DNA of 64,000 bases. It comes from Eutreptiella sp. 'Long Island Sound 2002'. Taxonomy: Eukaryota; Euglenozoa; Euglenophyceae; Eutreptiales; Eutreptiaceae. A model generated the notes under the pieces. The model was not told where the DNA came from and searched no databases. It saw only the letters and a list, made by a program, of their open reading frames with translations. Positions 9,060 through 20,113 of the stretch are shown here, piece by piece. The position numbers and the translations under genes are program-made. The stretch covers positions 113,853,790 to 113,917,789 of the forward strand of contig OZ038381.1 of NCBI GenBank assembly GCA_964036045.1. The letters run 5' to 3'. Numbering within the stretch: position 1 is the first letter of the stretch; the number at the start of each line of letters is the position of its first letter.

Positions 9060-11686
9060 TGAAGCCGGTTCGAGCCCCCGTGGCCATCTTTCGGTCACTT
9101 GGGGCGTGTATCTATGGGCCGGCCAGCCGCCATGTGCTGATATCATACTCTCCCATCCACCTGACCTAACCTGATGTGATAGTGTGATAGGTCTGGCCAT
9201 TCCAGCTATGAGCGGCCATATTCAATACCGAGGCACCGCCGGCTGAGATTTATATATCAAAATATCAGGAATCAACAGGGTTTTTTTATCATAATTTTTT
9301 TCTTTGAGGCATGGCGGCTACCCGCCCAAAGTGTAACAACAAACTGAGTTCAGTGCTGGGTGGGTGGCAGTGACATAGGAATCTCCCATGCTAATCCGCC
9401 ATTTCCCTAATTCACAGAGTAAATGAACACTGAAGTGCCGGAAAAAAAACTGAGTATCTGAATTCCTGCCCTGAAAAGTTGAAGGCGCAATGCACTGCCC
9501 TAATGGCACCAGAGGCTTGCAAAAATTCTAGGAGTTTTTTTCTAGGAATTCTACGAGTTTTTTTATCATAATGTTTCCGTAATTTTTCAGCTATCTGTAC
9601 TGATTGTCAATGTATCGGCGACTGTCAGTTGGCTCGCAATTTTGCGGTAACCGATTTGTTAACTGTTATTTCGTGATATTTTAGCGGAAACCCCGATGAA
9701 GGGTCAGATTTCATCAGAAATAGGTTCGTTGCTTCCGCAATTTTCATGTTATACACTCGCGAAATTAATCAAATTTTTTCAGACATTCAGAATCCGATTT
9801 TCAACTTCGAGGTCGCCGCACTTGATATGATGAATTCCGAGTGGTCCTACATTTTTCCCCGATCACGAATCCACCTTTTTTTTGTTGTCTCCTTCCCTTT
9901 TCTTGGAGATATAGGCGATCCACTTAATCTAGGAAGCGTCAAATGCCTTTGATGTGTACACATGCTGGCTGTAGCAAGGGATAATGGTCAAGGGGGTAGA
10001 AAGTGATATATATTTCTTGGACCATGCAACCGAACATTTTAATGCGATTTTCGAGTGTATCGCATGAGTGTTGGTGTTGCATAGAAACTTCCCTTGGGTT
10101 CCTACGTATTTTTAACGTGAAGTTATGTCCATGGAGGGGCATGGCATACCATGGTGGGAGCCACTTTTAAGGGTATGTGTCATATGGATGGTATGTGCTT
10201 CGCTATGCTCACGCCCATGTTATATATCTCCGTTTGTAGGAAGATATTTGGAGTCATACGTGGCAAGGGCTTCGCCCATGTCCCAATCCTGAACTCCGTA
10301 GCGCTAGACTAAGTCTACCGCACATATAGTGCATGTGGGAAGGCTTACGGAGCGACCCATAAGCGCCACTATCAATTTTCCCATTTTCATGGTGCGTGTC
10401 GGGAGGAGGTTCGAAGGTGTTCTATGCGTCCATGTGGGGATCCAAGTGGGGGGATTGTTCGCAAATGGTCCGATGCATTTGTGTTTTGAACCATATGTTG
10501 ATACCATGGGTGAGCGAAGTTAGATACCATTGTGATTACTTTGAATTTGGCTTTATTTGCATGTTTCTCACCTCATTTCATGCTCATTTTTGCATTTAAT
10601 GTGCTCAACTGGTCGGCTAACAATAAAGTGCCTAGAGATCAGTGAACTATGGTATGTTGCTTATATTTTTCCATAGGCTTCGGTGTTGCACCTCACCATA
10701 TGCCGGATCACGTGGTCCCCTTGGCGTGGCACACAAGGCCTCAGGACAATTGGTCTCAAATTCGTGACTGGACTTGTGATGCATGGCATGTATATATCTG
10801 GAGGGGTTTGGGAGCCAATGTTGGGATATTTTTGGGGATAGTCCTTTGGTCTATATCATCCCTGTATATTACTTTCCGGTTTGACAGATGTATGGAGCAC
10901 TTGAGTACTTGCCGTATGAATTTTTGAGTATATAATTGAATTTTGGGCACTATGGTGTGATTTGCCTGATTTTGCTATATTGTGAGGTCATCTTCATGGG
11001 GCAATTCTCGGAGCCCAATCAACTCCAAGTCCAACCAAAGTTATGTCAGGGTAGGGCATGGTCCTGAGTGCCACTCTAGGCCATGACATGCCACCTGCCT
11101 CATTGGCCTAGGATTTAGAAGCTTGGGAGGGAACACATTTTCGGGGTTTGTGTAGTGACGTTTGGCACATGGCATTTAGCCATCTTATTTGACTGGGATC
11201 AGGGCATCATGTTCGCGAGTCAAGGGAAGGTCTTGAGTCCAGGGAATGAGGCGTCTATGGCTGTGATTGTGTATGTTTCCATCTTTCCCCAATTTTGCTT
11301 GATTTGTGTTCATATGCCAATTTCAGGGCTTCTTTTTCCATTATTCTATTGGTGCAATTCTATGTACATGCCCAACGCCCGTGTCTCTGTGTGCACCGTG
11401 AGACGACCGGCGTGTTGAAAGGAGTTATTGAGTGTCAACGTGGGACCTCAAACACCCTTGGAAGCCCTCAGTGTGGATCATTTGGATTGGAGCTATTATA
11501 CTTGGAAGTTGGTTATTGCAAGGGATCAGAATTTGTGTGAAGGAGCCATATTTTACTATTTGTTGTGGGACATTGTGCAGGATCGGGCAAGATCATGCAG
11601 AACCTGGTGAGAAGCAAGACCATAGGAGTGACAGGAAATGGTGGAAGGGGTACAGCAGGGGCCGGTCCTGGTAGGGACCTTCTTTA
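9060..11686 (+). repeat. Gypsy-1 5' LTR (with 261-bp insertion)
   Basis: It starts TGAAGCCGGTTC and ends GGGACCTTCTTTA, immediately followed by the primer binding site. It aligns along its length with 20125-22572. It holds an extra 261-bp insertion plus its target duplication at 9280-9572 and lacks about 96 bp present in the 3' copy (20707-20806 replaced by 4 bp near 9917). The ends are TG..TA rather than the usual TG..CA. No coding frame in it is convincing. Confidence 0.9.
9280..9572 (-). mobile_element. 261-bp retroposon-like insertion in the LTR, with 16-bp target duplication
   Basis: GTTTTTTTATCATAAT occurs at 9280-9295 and again at 9557-9572, bracketing 261 bp (9296-9556) that are absent from the 3' LTR, where a single copy of the motif lies at 20345-20360. 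On the minus strand the insert ends ..GCCTCAAAGAAAAAA, an A-rich tail next to the duplication, as expected of a LINE-mobilised retroposon or SINE. No A or B box is obvious. A short internal duplication (AATTCTA.GAGTTTTTTT) lies at its other end. Confidence 0.8.
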
Positions 11687-11700
11687 TGGTAGCAGAGGAG
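11687..11700 (+). promoter_or_regulatory. Gypsy-1 primer binding site (initiator Met tRNA)
   Basis: TGGTAGCAGAGGAG abuts the 5' LTR. The first 13 bases are complementary to the 3' end (including CCA) of a common eukaryotic initiator methionine tRNA. The same PBS core is used by Gypsy-2. Confidence 0.85.
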
Positions 11701-11729
11701 TACCTGCCCCCTAGCGCGGCACCGGGGAC

Positions 11730-14519
11730 TTGGGCCCTCATGAGCCCTGCCCAAGGACGCCCCGGGTGCAGATCGTGGAGTCCGTCGAGTTGACGCCGGA
11801 CTTGGAAGCCCAAGAAGAGCGAAGATGCTCAGAACAGAGAGCCCTTGCAGGACATGGGCTAGACATGGAGGACCTGGCCTCCATGTGTGAAAGGCAATGC
11901 CACAAGGCTTGCAATCTCCGCTCCGCTGCGGAGGAGTTGGAGGAGACTGGTAGCAACGGCAGGGCCCGGCGTTACCGGAAGCGCGGGTCCCCGAAACCCG
12001 CGGCAGAAGCCAGGGCGATGGAGACGGATCCCGGCCCGGTCACGCTGTGGTCAGCTGCAGATTCCGAGGGACATACCGATTGCTATCGGACCGCTTTCCC
12101 TTCAGAGTCGGAGGAGATGGCCAGACCGCCCACAAGGGCGCACACAGCCCCAGAACCGAGCCTGGAGCATGAGGCAGAGGCGTTAGAGAGGCCTACCAGA
12201 ACCAGAACGGCGCCAGTGGCCCGGCACACGGAGCCAAAGCGGGATAGCATGGGTGACACACCCATGGCGGAGGAGTCCGAGACGCCAGGAACCGTGGGAT
12301 GCGCCGGATCAGGTGGAAAGCACGTTGAGTGCCACTGCGAGCACGTATCCTTCCTCATCGGCAAGTACCCAAAGATGGGGATGGACGCCATCGTGCAGCA
12401 CCTCGACCGCCTGGACAACCAGACGGACGGCCTAGAGGGGGACATCGCAGGGATCCCGGATGACCAGTCGGAAGCGGAGAGAGACATGGCGGAGCTGCGA
12501 GCGGAGCAGGACCGGTCCCGGAGAAGCTGGAGATGGCCCTGCAGAAGCAGCAGCGAGTGGTGGACAGCCTCCCCCACCTGGTGGAGGACATGTCGGGACG
12601 CCTGAAAAGGCTAGAGGAGTTACAACCCCTCGCCTCGGGTCCGGAGCTTCCGGCAAGGCCGGCAACGGCAGAGCTGGTGGAGCGGGTTAAGACCCTCAGG
12701 AGCACCATGGAGAAACCCATGGGCGGCCCTGCAGAGGCACCTTACGCGCCTCCGCGTGTTGACCCGGGTGCGCTGCCGTTTGTTCCCATGTTCAGCGACT
12801 CCAAAATGCTCGAGGAGCATACGGCACCGGCTGGGTCCATGCGGGAAGAGCACGCAACCACGGACCTGAGGAGCCTGACGGTACAGATGTCCCATGCCGC
12901 CCAGGATCAACCGATCGCTACGACTGCCCATGCAGTTTATGCGGAAGAGGAGATCCAGACCATGCAGGGGCGAACCATGGGAAGAGCCGACGGACATGGT
13001 CGAGGACATCCAGGCGGAAGCCTGTGGGTGAAGGACCCCAGTACGGGGATATGGACAGCCGGTGGAGCAAGTCCTTCCCGCATCCCAAACCCCATGGGTT
13101 CAGGCCCAACTGGACCGCACTCCATGGAGGAGAGGGATGTAAGGGGAGTGTACTCACACCTCCCGGCCACAGGTGGTATCCGTCTCGGTGGAGTGGTGGC
13201 TGCGGACGTCGGAGGCGCCATCAGGATTGACGACCTCAGGGGAATCAAAATCCCCTATTACAATGGCAATCCCTCCAACCTGGATGACTTCATCCTGGAT
13301 TGGGAAGACTTCGCCGAGGAGGTTGTCGGCGAGATGAAGGGGGTGCCAAGGGACAAGTGGGTATGCCGGACATTCCCACACAGGCTGGAGCAGGACCTGA
13401 AGGAGGAGCTCAGGGACAAGATCCGCGAGGGATTGATCCAGGGGAGCAGGCCTGCCTCCAGTGGCTGGAGGACGAGGAGCGAGTGGACGCCCCAAACCAG
13501 AAGTTGGAGGATTTGTGGTCCATTCCGCTGCCGCTGGAGCGCCGGGAATTGAGGGTCCGGGAATGGAATTGGTACATCCGCAAGTACCGAAGAAGCCTCA
13601 AGCTGGTGGAGGACTGGAATGAGGCCAGCGAGATCCGACACCTGCTGAAGAACGTCCTCCCTGGCCACTGGAAGAGAAGGGTGGAAGATGAGGAGAAGAA
13701 GAGAGCAAAGAAGCGCGTGGCCGTACGGATCATGGCATCGGAGGACACCGACGCCGGAATAATGGAGTTTTTCCGGCGAAACCTCGGCGAGCCCAGCCGA
13801 ATGTTGGGGTTGAAGAACGCCGTCTATGTGGAGGTATTTGGTGACAACATGGAGCAAAGGCTGATGCGCCTCAACAACGCGCAGTGGAGGCGCGGAGAGC
13901 CGCTAAGGATGCAGGTCATCTTCGCCCGCATGAGCCTGGACGAGATCGTGAAGTACATCACGGTGGAGCTGAAGCTCAACGCCAAGAACGAGGCCCAAGT
14001 GCAGGATCGACAGGGCAATGGACATCGAGGTCATCGTGAAGATCGCCAACACAGAGAGGTCAAGGAGGCTCGGTCGGCACCGCGGAGGAAGGCAATGGAA
14101 GCGGCCAAGGTCTCTGGACCGCGACCACCCGAGAGGATCAAGAAGAAGCCCACTTCTTCGCGTTCGTAGCGCACAATATGAAGCAGCATGGGCAGGACAG
14201 GCCCAGGTGGAACCGCCTGGACCCAAGGACCAAGAACCGCAGAGAACTGCGGAGGATCGGGAACCCGCCGCTCTCGTTCCGCGAGTACAGATCACAGCAC
14301 GACGGTTGCTGGGTCTGCTACGGCAAGGGGAACAACCATGCCCATGATCACCGGCATTGCAAGGTATATGAGGATGACAAGAAGACCTACTTCACCGCCC
14401 GGCCTGACAAGAAGCCCAAGGAACAACGAATTGCTGATTGGAAGGCGAAGGGCGGAGACGGTGGAAAAGGCCAAGGAAAGGGCCAAGGGAAAGGCGGAGG
14501 AAAAGGCTATGGTGGATGA
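11730..14519 (+). pseudogene. Gypsy-1 gag, frameshifted
   Basis: Gag runs through four frame segments: about 11730-12530, 12533-13440, 13440-14000 and a last segment to TGA at 14517-14519 (with the 14018-14178 part uncertain). The N-terminal part is acidic, and its end (KYPKMGMDAIVQHLDRLDN through RRSWR) looks coiled-coil-like. The middle holds the capsid-like region with PYYNGNPSNLDDFILDWEDF, typical of Ty3 gag (F/YxG followed by a helix rich in W and D). The end has a zinc knuckle variant beginning CWVCYGKGNNHAHDH (CX2CX8HX4C) and a Lys/Gly-rich tail. It would form the particle and bind genomic RNA. The true start codon is not clear. Confidence 0.75.
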
Positions 14520-14744
14520 CCCGGCCGGGACCGACGCGTGAGGTCGATCGAGGAGGTGGCTGAGGACATGTTGGGGACGTTGGAGGAACTCAAAGCCCAG
14601 CAACGTGGTGGACAAAGTATGAGCGGATCGCAGCAGGAGGGAGCTGCGGCAGGCCACGTCTAGAGGAGCCCCCACGGGAGTGGGAACCTGGAGGTCTCTC
14701 CTCAGGAAATCAGTGGAATCCTAGAGAAAGCGAAGGCACATCGG
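14520..14744 (+). pseudogene. Gypsy-1 gag-pol junction with two in-frame stops
   Basis: The last gag frame and the pol frame are the same register, separated only by TGA (14517-14519) and TAG (14661-14663). The codons between and after them read as protein (RSIEEVAEDMLGTLEELKAQ, then EISGILEKAKAHRVPKK). This means gag and pol were once one reading frame, or are joined by stop readthrough. Ordinary decay is the simpler reading for a copy this damaged. Confidence 0.6.
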
Positions 14745-15344
14745 GTGCCAAAGAAGGCTCCAGAAGAGCCAAAACCACTGAGTTTCGCCACTCCCAACCC
14801 CTGCAGCGCCCTGCCAAGGGAAGTGTATGTGGGCAAGGGACGTGGCAAGAAGGAAGGAGCGACCACGGAGAGCCCCGTGGATGGGCAGGACCAGCCCAAG
14901 ATCTGCACCATCCGTGACCATACCCTCGAAGTCCTGATGCACCCGGATGTGCTAGAGTTGCATGCCGTGAGAGTCGTCCATACACCGCAGGGTGACGAGC
15001 GGCAGTTGCACTTGAAGGTGCGTGTACGGTGCGGACAAGAGGAGTTGGTGGTGGATGTTTTGGTAGATACGGGTGCCCAGGTGAGCCTGGTCCGGAGAGG
15101 GTTGTTCAAGGAGGAATCCCTGCAGCCCAGCCGTAGACCGGTACTACTGAAGGTGGTCAATGGAGAGATTATGGGTGGCGGCACCCACGAGGCCCCTATC
15201 AGTATGGAATTCTGGGAGCATGAGCGCTTGAACCGCCCTGATTTGGCGAAGAGAAGCACTCTATCCGGGAGCTTCTATGTGGCCGACATTACAGATTGGG
15301 ATATGATCATGGGGTATGACTTCATGGTGGGAAACGCCATTGGA
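14745..15344 (+). CDS. Gypsy-1 aspartic protease
   Basis: The active-site motif VLVDTGAQVSLV (catalytic Asp at about codon 108 of this segment, nucleotide 15066) is intact. The second conserved block, ITDWDMIMGYDFM, corresponds to the usual ILG-x-D-x-(L/M) near the C-terminus of retroelement proteases. The upstream 90 codons are basic and proline-rich, as at the N-terminus of Ty3 pol. It would cleave the Gag-Pol precursor in the particle. The frame continues without a stop into the spacer domain and RT. Confidence 0.85.
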
Positions 15345-15581
15345 GCCCTTCCCCATCTTACAACGCTGGTCCGGGAGGATAATGAGTGCCTTACATGGCT
15401 TTCGACGGACTATGCATGCGGATCATCCCAATGGAATGCTGAGGAAGAGGATCGGATCGTCCAAGCAGTGCAAGCTGTGGGTGCCAAGTCCAGAGGAGAC
15501 CGCGGAGTTCAGCTCACGGAGTATGGAATGGCGCCGCAGGTGTATGCCAGGATGATCCAGACGCTGGAAGCCGAAGCGCCC

Positions 15582-15959
15582 GAGACGGACGTCTTTGCTT
15601 ACCGGGATGCCCCGCTTTTGAGGAAGTGTAGGAGGCATTGGCATCGAGGAGACTCAGCCTGGCACAGGCATTGGGGTTTGAAGGAGTGGGGGCGCATGTA
15701 TTGGCATGGCTCCCTGGAAATGACCAGACATACGGTGGAGAAGATTGTCGCGGATAGGGCGAAGGGGATCCTGGTCATAACCGGCATAGGATTCACCCCA
15801 TGTCCGCTGGAAGGTCTCAAGTCGACGCTGGGTTCCATCACCCTGAACGGGATGTCATTCGAGCCAGAGGAGGAGTTGTTCATCGAAGCCAAGGGTTTAT
15901 CAATGCCCTCCCCGGGTCAAGCGTGGGGTACCAAGGCTTTCCTGGTGGATGGGGCGCAA
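15582..15959 (+). CDS. Gypsy-1 spacer domain, likely degenerate Dam-like methyltransferase
   Basis: Between protease and RT lies a block (codons about 280-405 of this pol frame) with the layout DVFAYRD, then HW and W residues, MYWHGSL, VEKIVADRAKGILVITG and finally GQAWGTKAFLVDG. Gypsy-2 has a clearly related block at the same place: DAFANREN, then WINPPF, HKIKQDKTQAILVVP and SSLAFLVDG. Gypsy-2 retains the NPPF catalytic motif. Here the equivalent position reads YWHGS, so this copy would be catalytically dead. Homology is inferred from position, order of hydrophobic blocks and the shared FLVDG end, not from an alignment program. Confidence 0.5.
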
Positions 15960-16514
15960 GCCCAGCCCACGGGTGATGAAGCATTCATCCGTAGGGTTGA
16001 GGCGGTGCCCATGAAGGTCATGTTTGAGCCCAAGGAGGGGACCGATCAGCCAATGGATGGCATTGACGTTCTGTCCCACGCTGAAATCGACGACGTCGTC
16101 AACTACATGCGGATGGGGATGCACGACCGTGTAGCAGCCAAGAAGGGGCGGGCCATGGTCACATCTCTGCATTGGTGGGATGACAAGATGTTGGTCACCG
16201 GCAAGTACGAGAAGGATGAGTTCGTGGCGAGGGTCATGGATCACATCGCGGACCAACATGATGGTCCGGCTGGGTCGGACCCGCCGACGTGGGATTCTCC
16301 AAGAATGGGGGCCGGTAGCGACAAGAACTCGGCTGATGCCGCAAATTTCCAAAGATTATCGGTGGTAAGTGCACCCCACGACGATGAAGACAGCATATCG
16401 GACGAGGAGAAGTCGGACTCAGACCCAGAAGAGGCCTACACCGCAGTGCGGTCAGTTGTATCGATACCGAAGCAAGCGGCTGAAGAGGCCCAGGAGAACG
16501 CGAAGGTCGCCGAG

Positions 16515-17560
16515 CTGAGGGAGAGGCTGATAAATGCCTATCCGCGGCTATTCAGTGGCGTCGCCAACGGAAACCCTCCAGATCGTGGGAGGTTTGGCAC
16601 AGTGAGGATCAAGCTGAAGCCGAACCCCAAGATCTATCGTCATCGGGAGTACCAACTTCAGGGCGATCGGGCCGAGGCCATGAAGAAGCTGTTGGCCGAG
16701 TTTATTGAGCGGAGCTGGATCAAACCCTCCGACAGTGAGTGGGCCAGCCCAGCCTTTATCGTGCCCAAGAAAAAGAAGGGCGAGTGGAGGTTGGTGGTTG
16801 ATTACAGGGGTCTGAACAAGCAAACCGAGCACGACTCATACCCGCTTCCTCTGATCGACACCATCCTCCAAAGGCAACAGAAAAAGCGAATCTTCACGGT
16901 GTTAGACCTGAAACAGGGCTATCACCAGATGCCGCTGCACCCGGACTCCAGGCCACGCACAGCGATGTCAACGCCGCTGGGACCCATGCAGTGAAAAGTG
17001 GTGCCTATGGGCGCCAAGAATGGCAACGCCGCTTTCCAGCGCATGATGGAGAACCTACTCGGTGCTGTCCGGGACTGTGCCGACCCCTTTGTGGATGACA
17101 TCATCATCGGGTCCGGCACGGAGGACATGACTGAGGACGAGCTCACCGAAGCGCATGAGAAGGATCTGCGCCGAGTGCTCAGCGAGCTGGACAAGCACAA
17201 CATGGTGTGCAAGCCCACCAAAGCCTCACTCTTCATGAGGGAAGTGGAGTTCGCGGGTCACGTGGTTGGTCACAGGCAACACCGTCCCATGCCTGGGAAG
17301 CGGGCGTCCCTGCACCACTGGGAGAAGCTCCAGACCATCAGCGAACTCCGATCCTTCATGGGGTTCTGCAATTACTATTCGGGCTATGTCCGGATGTATG
17401 CAGAACTATCGGGGCCGCTGCACAAGATGCTGCAGGTGGGGAAGTTCGATGGCCGGAAGGGGAGCAAGAAGAAGCTTGCCTGGACCCCTGAGGCCAAATA
17501 TGCGTTCAGCCGCCTGAAGGAGCGACTCCTGGGGCATCTGGGGCTATTCCTGGTGGACCC
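16515..17560 (+). pseudogene. Gypsy-1 reverse transcriptase, one in-frame TGA
   Basis: The Ty3-type RT order is complete: EFIERSWIKPSDSEWASP, WRLVVDYRGLNKQT, VLDLKQGYHQMPLHPDSR (catalytic Asp), STPLGPMQ, then TGA (16992-16994), KVVPMGAKNGNAAFQRMM and the second motif PFVDDIII (FVDD, with both Asp present). The TGA stands exactly where nearly all Ty3/gypsy RTs have Trp (QWKVMPFGL type). The rest continues in frame through ELRSFMGFCNYYSGYVR, the usual end of the thumb. Apart from the stop, the RT core looks sound. Confidence 0.88.
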
Positions 17561-18300
17561 GGACAAGGGATTCGTGCTACGGACGGACGCCTCGGACTAT
17601 GCTGTAGAAGCGTCCTCGAGCAGGTCCGGGATGACGGGTTGCACGTACCCGTGGCGTTTTGGAGCCGGATCCTGGCCGAGGGCCAACGTCGAACATGGAC
17701 AGCGAGGGAGAAGGAGACGTCCGCCATTGTTTGTGCGCTCAGGAAGTGGTCTGGCCATATCGGATTGCAACCGGTGGTGGTTTGCACGGACCATCAGTCC
17801 TTACAGAGCAGGCACAAGGAGCACGTCGACACCCCCTCGGGACCGGCGGCAAGGAGGGCCCGGTGGCACGAGACGTTCGCCAAGTTCGACCTCAGCGTCG
17901 TATATGTCCCGGGAAAGGACAACACTGTGGCAGATTGCCTCAGTCGATGGGCCTACCCCGCAGGCAAGGCTTGGATGGACATATCCAACCATGGGGACGC
18001 CGAGGAGACCGAGGAGGCCAAGCGCATCATGGAGATGGAGAAGGCCATGGAGCAAGAGGGGGTCAAGTGCTTTGTGGTGATGGCAAACCGTACAGACCTG
18101 GCCAAGTTCCGGGGCGCCTGGGTCCAAGCTATTCGAGGGAAAACCCTCGAGCAATGGATGGTGGCCCCCGTAGAGCTAGTCAGGTCGGTGCTGACAGAGG
18201 ACTGGTTGGATGACTATGCGGCATCCGACCACTGGAGCAGGTACTGAAATGCCGTGAGCGCCCCGTCGGACGACGAATGGCCTGAGGGCTGGACCCAGGA
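17561..18300 (+). pseudogene. Gypsy-1 RNase H and linker, frameshifted
   Basis: RNase H begins in the RT frame with FVLRTDASDYAVEA (first catalytic Asp), then shifts frame at about 17615-17640. It continues with VAFWSRILAEGQRRTW, REKETSAIVCAL (Glu), CTDHQSLQ (Asp) and VPGKDNTVADCLSRW, the usual Ty3 end motif. A linker follows to an in-frame TGA at 18244-18246 and another frame change near 18310 before integrase. An intact protein would degrade the RNA template during cDNA synthesis. Confidence 0.85.
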
Positions 18301-18311
18301 CTGGGGATAAA

Positions 18312-19304
18312 TTATTCCTCAAGGACAAGCTATTGGTCCCTGAGAACCGAATGGAGGAGCTCATTGACCACTGGCATAACGCCCAGCTCATGCGTCCTGG
18401 TCGGGACAAGATGCAGCAGGACTTGGAGTGGCGTTTCAAGTTCCCACCGGGGTACTACGCCATCCTGGATAAGTACTGCAGCGACTGCGTCGTGTGTTGG
18501 GCCACGAAGAGCCCCAACCACTCCACGGCTGGCAACCTGGTGTACACGGCTATACTGGAGGCCCCTATGTGGTCCGTGGCCATGGATGTGTTCGCCATGC
18601 CTGAGGTCACCATGGAAGGAGAGACCTACGACTGTGTCATCCTGGCGCCGGATAGGCACAGCGGGTATATCGTGGCGGTCCCTGGCAAGAAGTCTAAGAA
18701 GAAGGACAAGAAGGACAAGCATGGAGTGGGTCTGCAAGCCAAGACCGTCACTAATGCCATGATCAGGCATTGGCTGATGATTTTTGATGTCCCAGCTGTC
18801 ATCTGCAGCGATCGGAGCAGTCAATTTGTGGGGACGTGGTTCAAGACAATGTGCAAGCACATGGGGATTCGGCACGCCAAGACCGTGGCGTACCACAGCC
18901 GGTCGAATGGCCGGGCTGAGGTGGTCGGGCGGCAGATGTTCGAAACGTTGCGCCAGCTGCACATTGACGAACCGGGCCAGAATTGGTACAATTCGCTGTG
19001 GAGAGTACTCCAGACGTACCACGACCTTCCGGGGCCCACTGGACTGGCGCCCTATCGTATCCTGTTCCTACGGGATCGAGTGTCACGCACTCTCCCGTGG
19101 TTGAACCATGGCAAAGTGGCCCGGGATGCGAGTGCTATGATGGCTGAGGCGGACGACACGGCGGCCAAGGTGTGCAAAGCACTTCAGGACGAGCATGAGA
19201 AGAGGGCCAAGTACTTCAAGCAGGGAAAAGTCCAGAAATATGCTCTCAGAAACACCGTGTGGGTGGAGCGGCACCACAAGGATGTCCTGTCCAGGCATCG
19301 GTAG
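18312..19304 (+). CDS. Gypsy-1 integrase
   Basis: An HHCC-type zinc region is visible (HWHNAQLMRPGRDKM, then YCSDCVVC), followed by the DDE core: VAMDVFAMP (Asp about codon 85 from 18333), VICSDRSSQFVG (Asp about 160) and SNGRAEVVGR (Glu about 196). The 35 residues between the second Asp and Glu are the classical DD35E spacing. The C-terminal part has NTVWVERHH, like the usual GPY/F-adjacent beta strand. It ends at TAG 19302-19304, but the same protein continues after it (ASWYVPG) towards the chromodomain. It would insert the cDNA into the host genome. Confidence 0.88.
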   Translation, partial: LFLKDKLLVPENRMEELIDHWHNAQLMRPGRDKMQQDLEWRFKFPPGYYAILDKYCSDCVVCWATKSPNHSTAGNLVYTAILEAPMWSVAMDVFAMPEVTMEGETYDCVILAPDRHSGYIVAVPGKKSKKKDKKDKHGVGLQAKTVTNAMIRHWLMIFDVPAVICSDRSSQFVGTWFKTMCKHMGIRHAKTVAYHSRSNGRAEVVGRQMFETLRQLHIDEPGQNWYNSLWRVLQTYHDLPGPTGLAPYRILFLRDRVSRTLPWLNHGKVARDASAMMAEADDTAAKVCKALQDEHEKRAKYFKQGKVQKYALRNTVWVERHHKDVLSRHR

Positions 19305-19316
19305 GCGTCTTGGTAT

Positions 19317-19730
19317 GTGCCGGGGGTAATCGTTCGGAAGGTTGGGCAGGATGTGTATGCGGTTCGTGTGGGGGATAACAAGATCCTGGACCGCGACCAT
19401 ACCCAGCTTTGTCCCCGAGCACCAGACCCCAGCGGACGTCCCGTCACCTTCGAGTTCACAGCCGGCGATGCGGACTCGGATGACGAGGGTGAGGACGACG
19501 ACTTCACGGCCGAGAAAATCCTGATGGTCAAGCCAGACCCAGGGACGCCTGCGGTGAGGCTATATAAGGTCCGTTGGAAGAGATTTGCCGCATCCAGAGA
19601 TTCGTGGGAACCACCGAGCAGTTTCGTGCCGAGGTATACCACGATCTGGATGGATTATCTAAGGAAAAACAACATTTCCTTGGATGTCAAGGACGTGTTG
19701 GTCCATCTGGTGGCTGCAGCAGCACCGTGA
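19317..19730 (+). CDS. Gypsy-1 chromodomain C-terminus
   Basis: After an acidic linker (GDADSDDEGEDDD) the sequence FTAEKILMVK..LYKVRWKRFAASRDSWEPPSSFV matches the chromodomain pattern: an initial aromatic-(x)-EKIL, a Y-x-V-x-W-(K/R)-x-F strand and a (T/S)WEP element, ending in a helix with YLRKNN. Chromodomains on Ty3 integrases target insertion to marked chromatin. It is in frame with the integrase across the TAG at 19302. The stop is TGA at 19728-19730. Confidence 0.85.
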   Translation: MPGVIVRKVGQDVYAVRVGDNKILDRDHTQLCPRAPDPSGRPVTFEFTAGDADSDDEGEDDDFTAEKILMVKPDPGTPAVRLYKVRWKRFAASRDSWEPPSSFVPRYTTIWMDYLRKNNISLDVKDVLVHLVAAAAP

Positions 19731-20113
19731 TGGATCCATCTCGGCGTTTTTGTTTGTTCTTGTGCTTGGGGAACGGCTGAGGGCGTTCATCCGGGGATTT
19801 CTGGGCCTTGTCTGGCCATATACCCCCTCCACTCGGTCTCCATATATATATTTCATTGTGGTATACGTATTTAGGTCGACCGACGAGGTTTCTCTATCTT
19901 TGACCCTCTTGGTCCATGTTGTAGATCAAGAGGAGACCAGATATGGCGGAGGACACCAATTATGAATGTCCTCACCCCTCCCTTGGGGCATGGGGGACGC
20001 CTACGCTGTATGTGGGGCCTCCATGTGTCCTTGAGACATGGGGGGGGGGGGTTGGAGCCCATTGTGGTCCTCCTGTCCTCTCTTCAATGACTTCCGAGCG
20101 GATACAACGCTCT
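19731..20113 (+). other. Gypsy-1 3' untranslated region
   Basis: No coding sequence is seen. It contains a TATATATATT stretch near 19840 and a run of ten or more G near 20041, but the polypurine tract adjoining the LTR is the later one at 20114-20124. Confidence 0.6.

Noticed and set aside
9296-9330. Relic of a dinoflagellate spliced leader in the 261-bp insert (minus-strand GTAGCC..CATGCCTCAA).
   Set aside because: Only partial resemblance, and it sits at the A-rich 3' end rather than the 5' end of the retroposon.
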